Assembly (NCBI RefSeq): GCF_900604335.1
Contig: NZ_UWOD01000003.1
Coordinates: forward strand, 19,440 to 83,439
Length of the DNA: 64,000 nt
Source of the DNA: Intestinibacillus sp. Marseille-P6563
Lineage (GTDB): Bacteria > Bacillota > Clostridia > Oscillospirales > Butyricicoccaceae
Direction of reading: 5' to 3'
Shown here: positions 62,383-64,000 of the stretch, piece after piece
How positions within the stretch are numbered: the first letter of the stretch is position 1
How the letters are laid out: every line of letters begins with the position of its first letter
Program-made: the position numbers and the translations under genes
The notes under the pieces: generated by a model
The model's database searches: none
What the model saw: only the letters and a program-made list of their open reading frames with translations
Told to the model about the DNA's origin: nothing

Positions 62383-64000
62383 TTGAAAAAAATCACAAAA
62401 GGCAATGTAATATTTGCGATTATAGCAAGTATTCTTTGCTTTTATGTCACAAATCGCGCTGCATCCCTATTTTATATCGAGCAACAAGTTGCACAAAATG
62501 TGCTAGATGCGTTCTCTATGACCATAGATGGGCTATGGGCGGCTATTGCCGCCCGGCCCTTCTGGGTAGATACAACCCAGCTGCATATTGGCATGGTCGG
62601 TGTAATAATGTTCTTCTTGTTCTGGATATATAGCTTGACAAACAACAAAAACTTTCGTCCAGGCGAAGAACATGGGTCGGCACGATGGGGAACAAACGCA
62701 GATTTAAAGCATCTGTACGATCACAAAAATCAAGATAATAACATTATTTTGGCCCAAAATGTATACCTGAGATTTTGGGGGCCAGTAGATTTCCGGTTTG
62801 ATCGAAATAAAAATGTGGTTATCATTGGTGGTTCGGGCAGTGGTAAATCATACGGCATTATGGAACCGAATTTGTTGCAACTTCATAGCTCCTATGTTGT
62901 GACCGACCCCAAAGGGACAATATTGCGAGAGATTGGACGTGTCTTTAAAAATGCAGGATATGAAATTCGCGTATTAAATACAATCAATTTCAAAAAATCC
63001 ATGCATTATAATCCCTTGGCGTACATCCATTCGGAAAAGGATATTTTACAGGTGGTAGATGTCCTGATTTGCAATACCAGCGGACAAGGCGAACAGAGCA
63101 GAGAAGATTTTTGGATAAAATCGGAACGGTTACTTTATTCAGCGTTGATCGGGTATCTATATTATGAGGCTCCGCTGATTGATCGGAACATTCCGATGCT
63201 TTCCGATATGATCGATCAATGCCGGGCATCGGAGGAGGATGAAAACTACAAGAGCACAATCGATATTCTTTTTGAAGAATTGGAGAAACGCAAAGGATCT
63301 TCTCATTTTGCTGTAAAGCAATATAAAAAATTCAAACAAGCGGCGGGCAAAACTCTAAAATCTATTTTGATATCGTGTGCAGCTCGGTTGGCACCTTTTG
63401 ATATCCAAGAGGTACGCGAGCTGATGATGGATGATGAGCTTCAGCTGGATCAGATAGGCGATCGGAAAACGGCGCTTTTTGTCATTATGTCAGATACCAG
63501 CAAAACATTTTCCTTTATCAACGCCATGATGTTCTACCAGATGTTTAATCTGCTATGCACACATGCAGACGATGATTGTGGTGGGAAATTGCCCGTACCA
63601 GTACGATGTATGCTAGACGAGTTTGCCAATATCGGTCGTATTCCGGATTTTGAGGTGTTGATATCTACTATCCGCAGCCGACAAATTTCCGCGTCGATTG
63701 TACTTCAATCCAAGACACAGCTGACCAATACCTATAAGGACAATGCAGAAACCATTATTGATTGCTGCGATAGCTACGTTTTTTTAGGCGGTAAGTCTAC
63801 AAAAACAGTGGAGGATTTGTCAAAAATGCTGGGTAAAGAAACGATTGATATGCGCAATATGTCGCAGACGAAAGGGCAACAGGGTAGTGTATCGGTGCAG
63901 AATCAAATCACTGGACGAGATCTGCTAGACCCTGCAGAAATCGGAAAAATTGATCGGACGGAGTGTATTGTACAAATCACTGGCTTGCCGCCATTCCGGT
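62383..64000 (+). CDS. virD4: VirD4/TraG-type coupling protein, 3' incomplete
   Basis: A TTG start (62383) follows TAAGGAG; there is no ATG in frame near it. Two N-terminal membrane helices (about 8-25 and 60-80) precede the ATPase with Walker A GGSGSGKS (about 148-155), VTDPKG and Walker B-like LDEFANIG (about 410-417), then TIRSRQISASIVLQSKTQL. This is the coupling ATPase that brings relaxase-DNA to the type IV secretion channel. It continues beyond the window. Confidence 0.92.
   Translation, partial: MKKITKGNVIFAIIASILCFYVTNRAASLFYIEQQVAQNVLDAFSMTIDGLWAAIAARPFWVDTTQLHIGMVGVIMFFLFWIYSLTNNKNFRPGEEHGSARWGTNADLKHLYDHKNQDNNIILAQNVYLRFWGPVDFRFDRNKNVVIIGGSGSGKSYGIMEPNLLQLHSSYVVTDPKGTILREIGRVFKNAGYEIRVLNTINFKKSMHYNPLAYIHSEKDILQVVDVLICNTSGQGEQSREDFWIKSERLLYSALIGYLYYEAPLIDRNIPMLSDMIDQCRASEEDENYKSTIDILFEELEKRKGSSHFAVKQYKKFKQAAGKTLKSILISCAARLAPFDIQEVRELMMDDELQLDQIGDRKTALFVIMSDTSKTFSFINAMMFYQMFNLLCTHADDDCGGKLPVPVRCMLDEFANIGRIPDFEVLISTIRSRQISASIVLQSKTQLTNTYKDNAETIIDCCDSYVFLGGKSTKTVEDLSKMLGKETIDMRNMSQTKGQQGSVSVQNQITGRDLLDPAEIGKIDRTECIVQITGLPPFR

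Noticed and set aside
1..64000. tRNA or rRNA genes
   Set aside because: I saw no cloverleaf or rRNA-like sequence; the long intergenic regions are explained by hairpins, iterons, small RNAs and IS ends.

Overview
The window looks like the accessory region of a large conjugative plasmid, or a plasmid-derived integrative element, from a gut-type Clostridia/Oscillospiraceae host. The evidence is a Tn1549-like conjugation backbone at both edges (helicase, ArdC/YodL protein and TTRAP at the left; PcfB-like protein and VirD4 coupling protein at the right), clear Gram-positive promoters and ribosome binding sites, and giant SLH-domain surface proteins. Between the edges lie plasmid functions: a replication initiator with a candidate antisense RNA, ParA plus a ribbon-helix-helix (RHH) partner, MobC and relaxase, two serine resolvases and many toxin-antitoxin loci. 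If the element is circular, the conjugation operon would run off the right edge and return at the left edge.

Layout. 0-4.3 kb: 3' end of the conjugation operon. 4.3-18 kb: accessory genes (two-gene exported operon, Fic protein, XRE and other HTH regulators, DUF1653 protein), an IS110 element with a candidate bridge RNA, a resolvase with a candidate res site, an IS200/IS605 element that splits a small gene, and parA-RHH. 17.5-18.6 kb: a repeat array with 9-bp iterons, three small RNAs of one family and a 28-aa hydrophobic peptide gene; I read this as a type I toxin-antitoxin locus plus orphan antitoxin RNAs. 18.6-31.2 kb: exported stalk protein, YoeB/RelB, a truncated giant surface gene (copy A) fused in frame to a 4.9-kb cassette (Zn-finger gene, 332-aa gene, AbrB, VapBC, Fic, stalk protein, HTH antitoxin). 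31.3-37.4 kb: rep, candidate oriT, mobC, relaxase, resolvase and pcfB; most of this is bracketed by inverted 30-bp dyad sites. 37.4-42.7 kb: second copy of the cassette with a complete HigBA-like pair. 42.8-62.4 kb: intact 4355-aa surface protein, a small gene and a 2033-aa second surface protein, both large proteins ending in three SLH domains. 62.4 kb to the end: virD4, incomplete.

Two signals are not explained by gene annotation alone. First, a 9-bp iteron (consensus close to GAAGTACAA, always spaced by 9) occurs in about a dozen clusters: upstream of parA, inside the RHH gene, ahead of the small RNA promoters, and inside the 3' coding ends of the fic genes just before the stalk-protein starts. 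This suggests an omega-like RHH partition and regulation network. Second, one small-RNA family (17-bp-spaced promoter, conserved segment, covarying hairpin, terminator) has four recognisable copies plus a remnant duplicated with the cassette, and only one copy still has an adjacent toxin peptide. The large near-identical duplications could be real recent rearrangements or partly an assembly effect; long reads across 26.24 kb, 31.19 kb and 37.42 kb would settle this.
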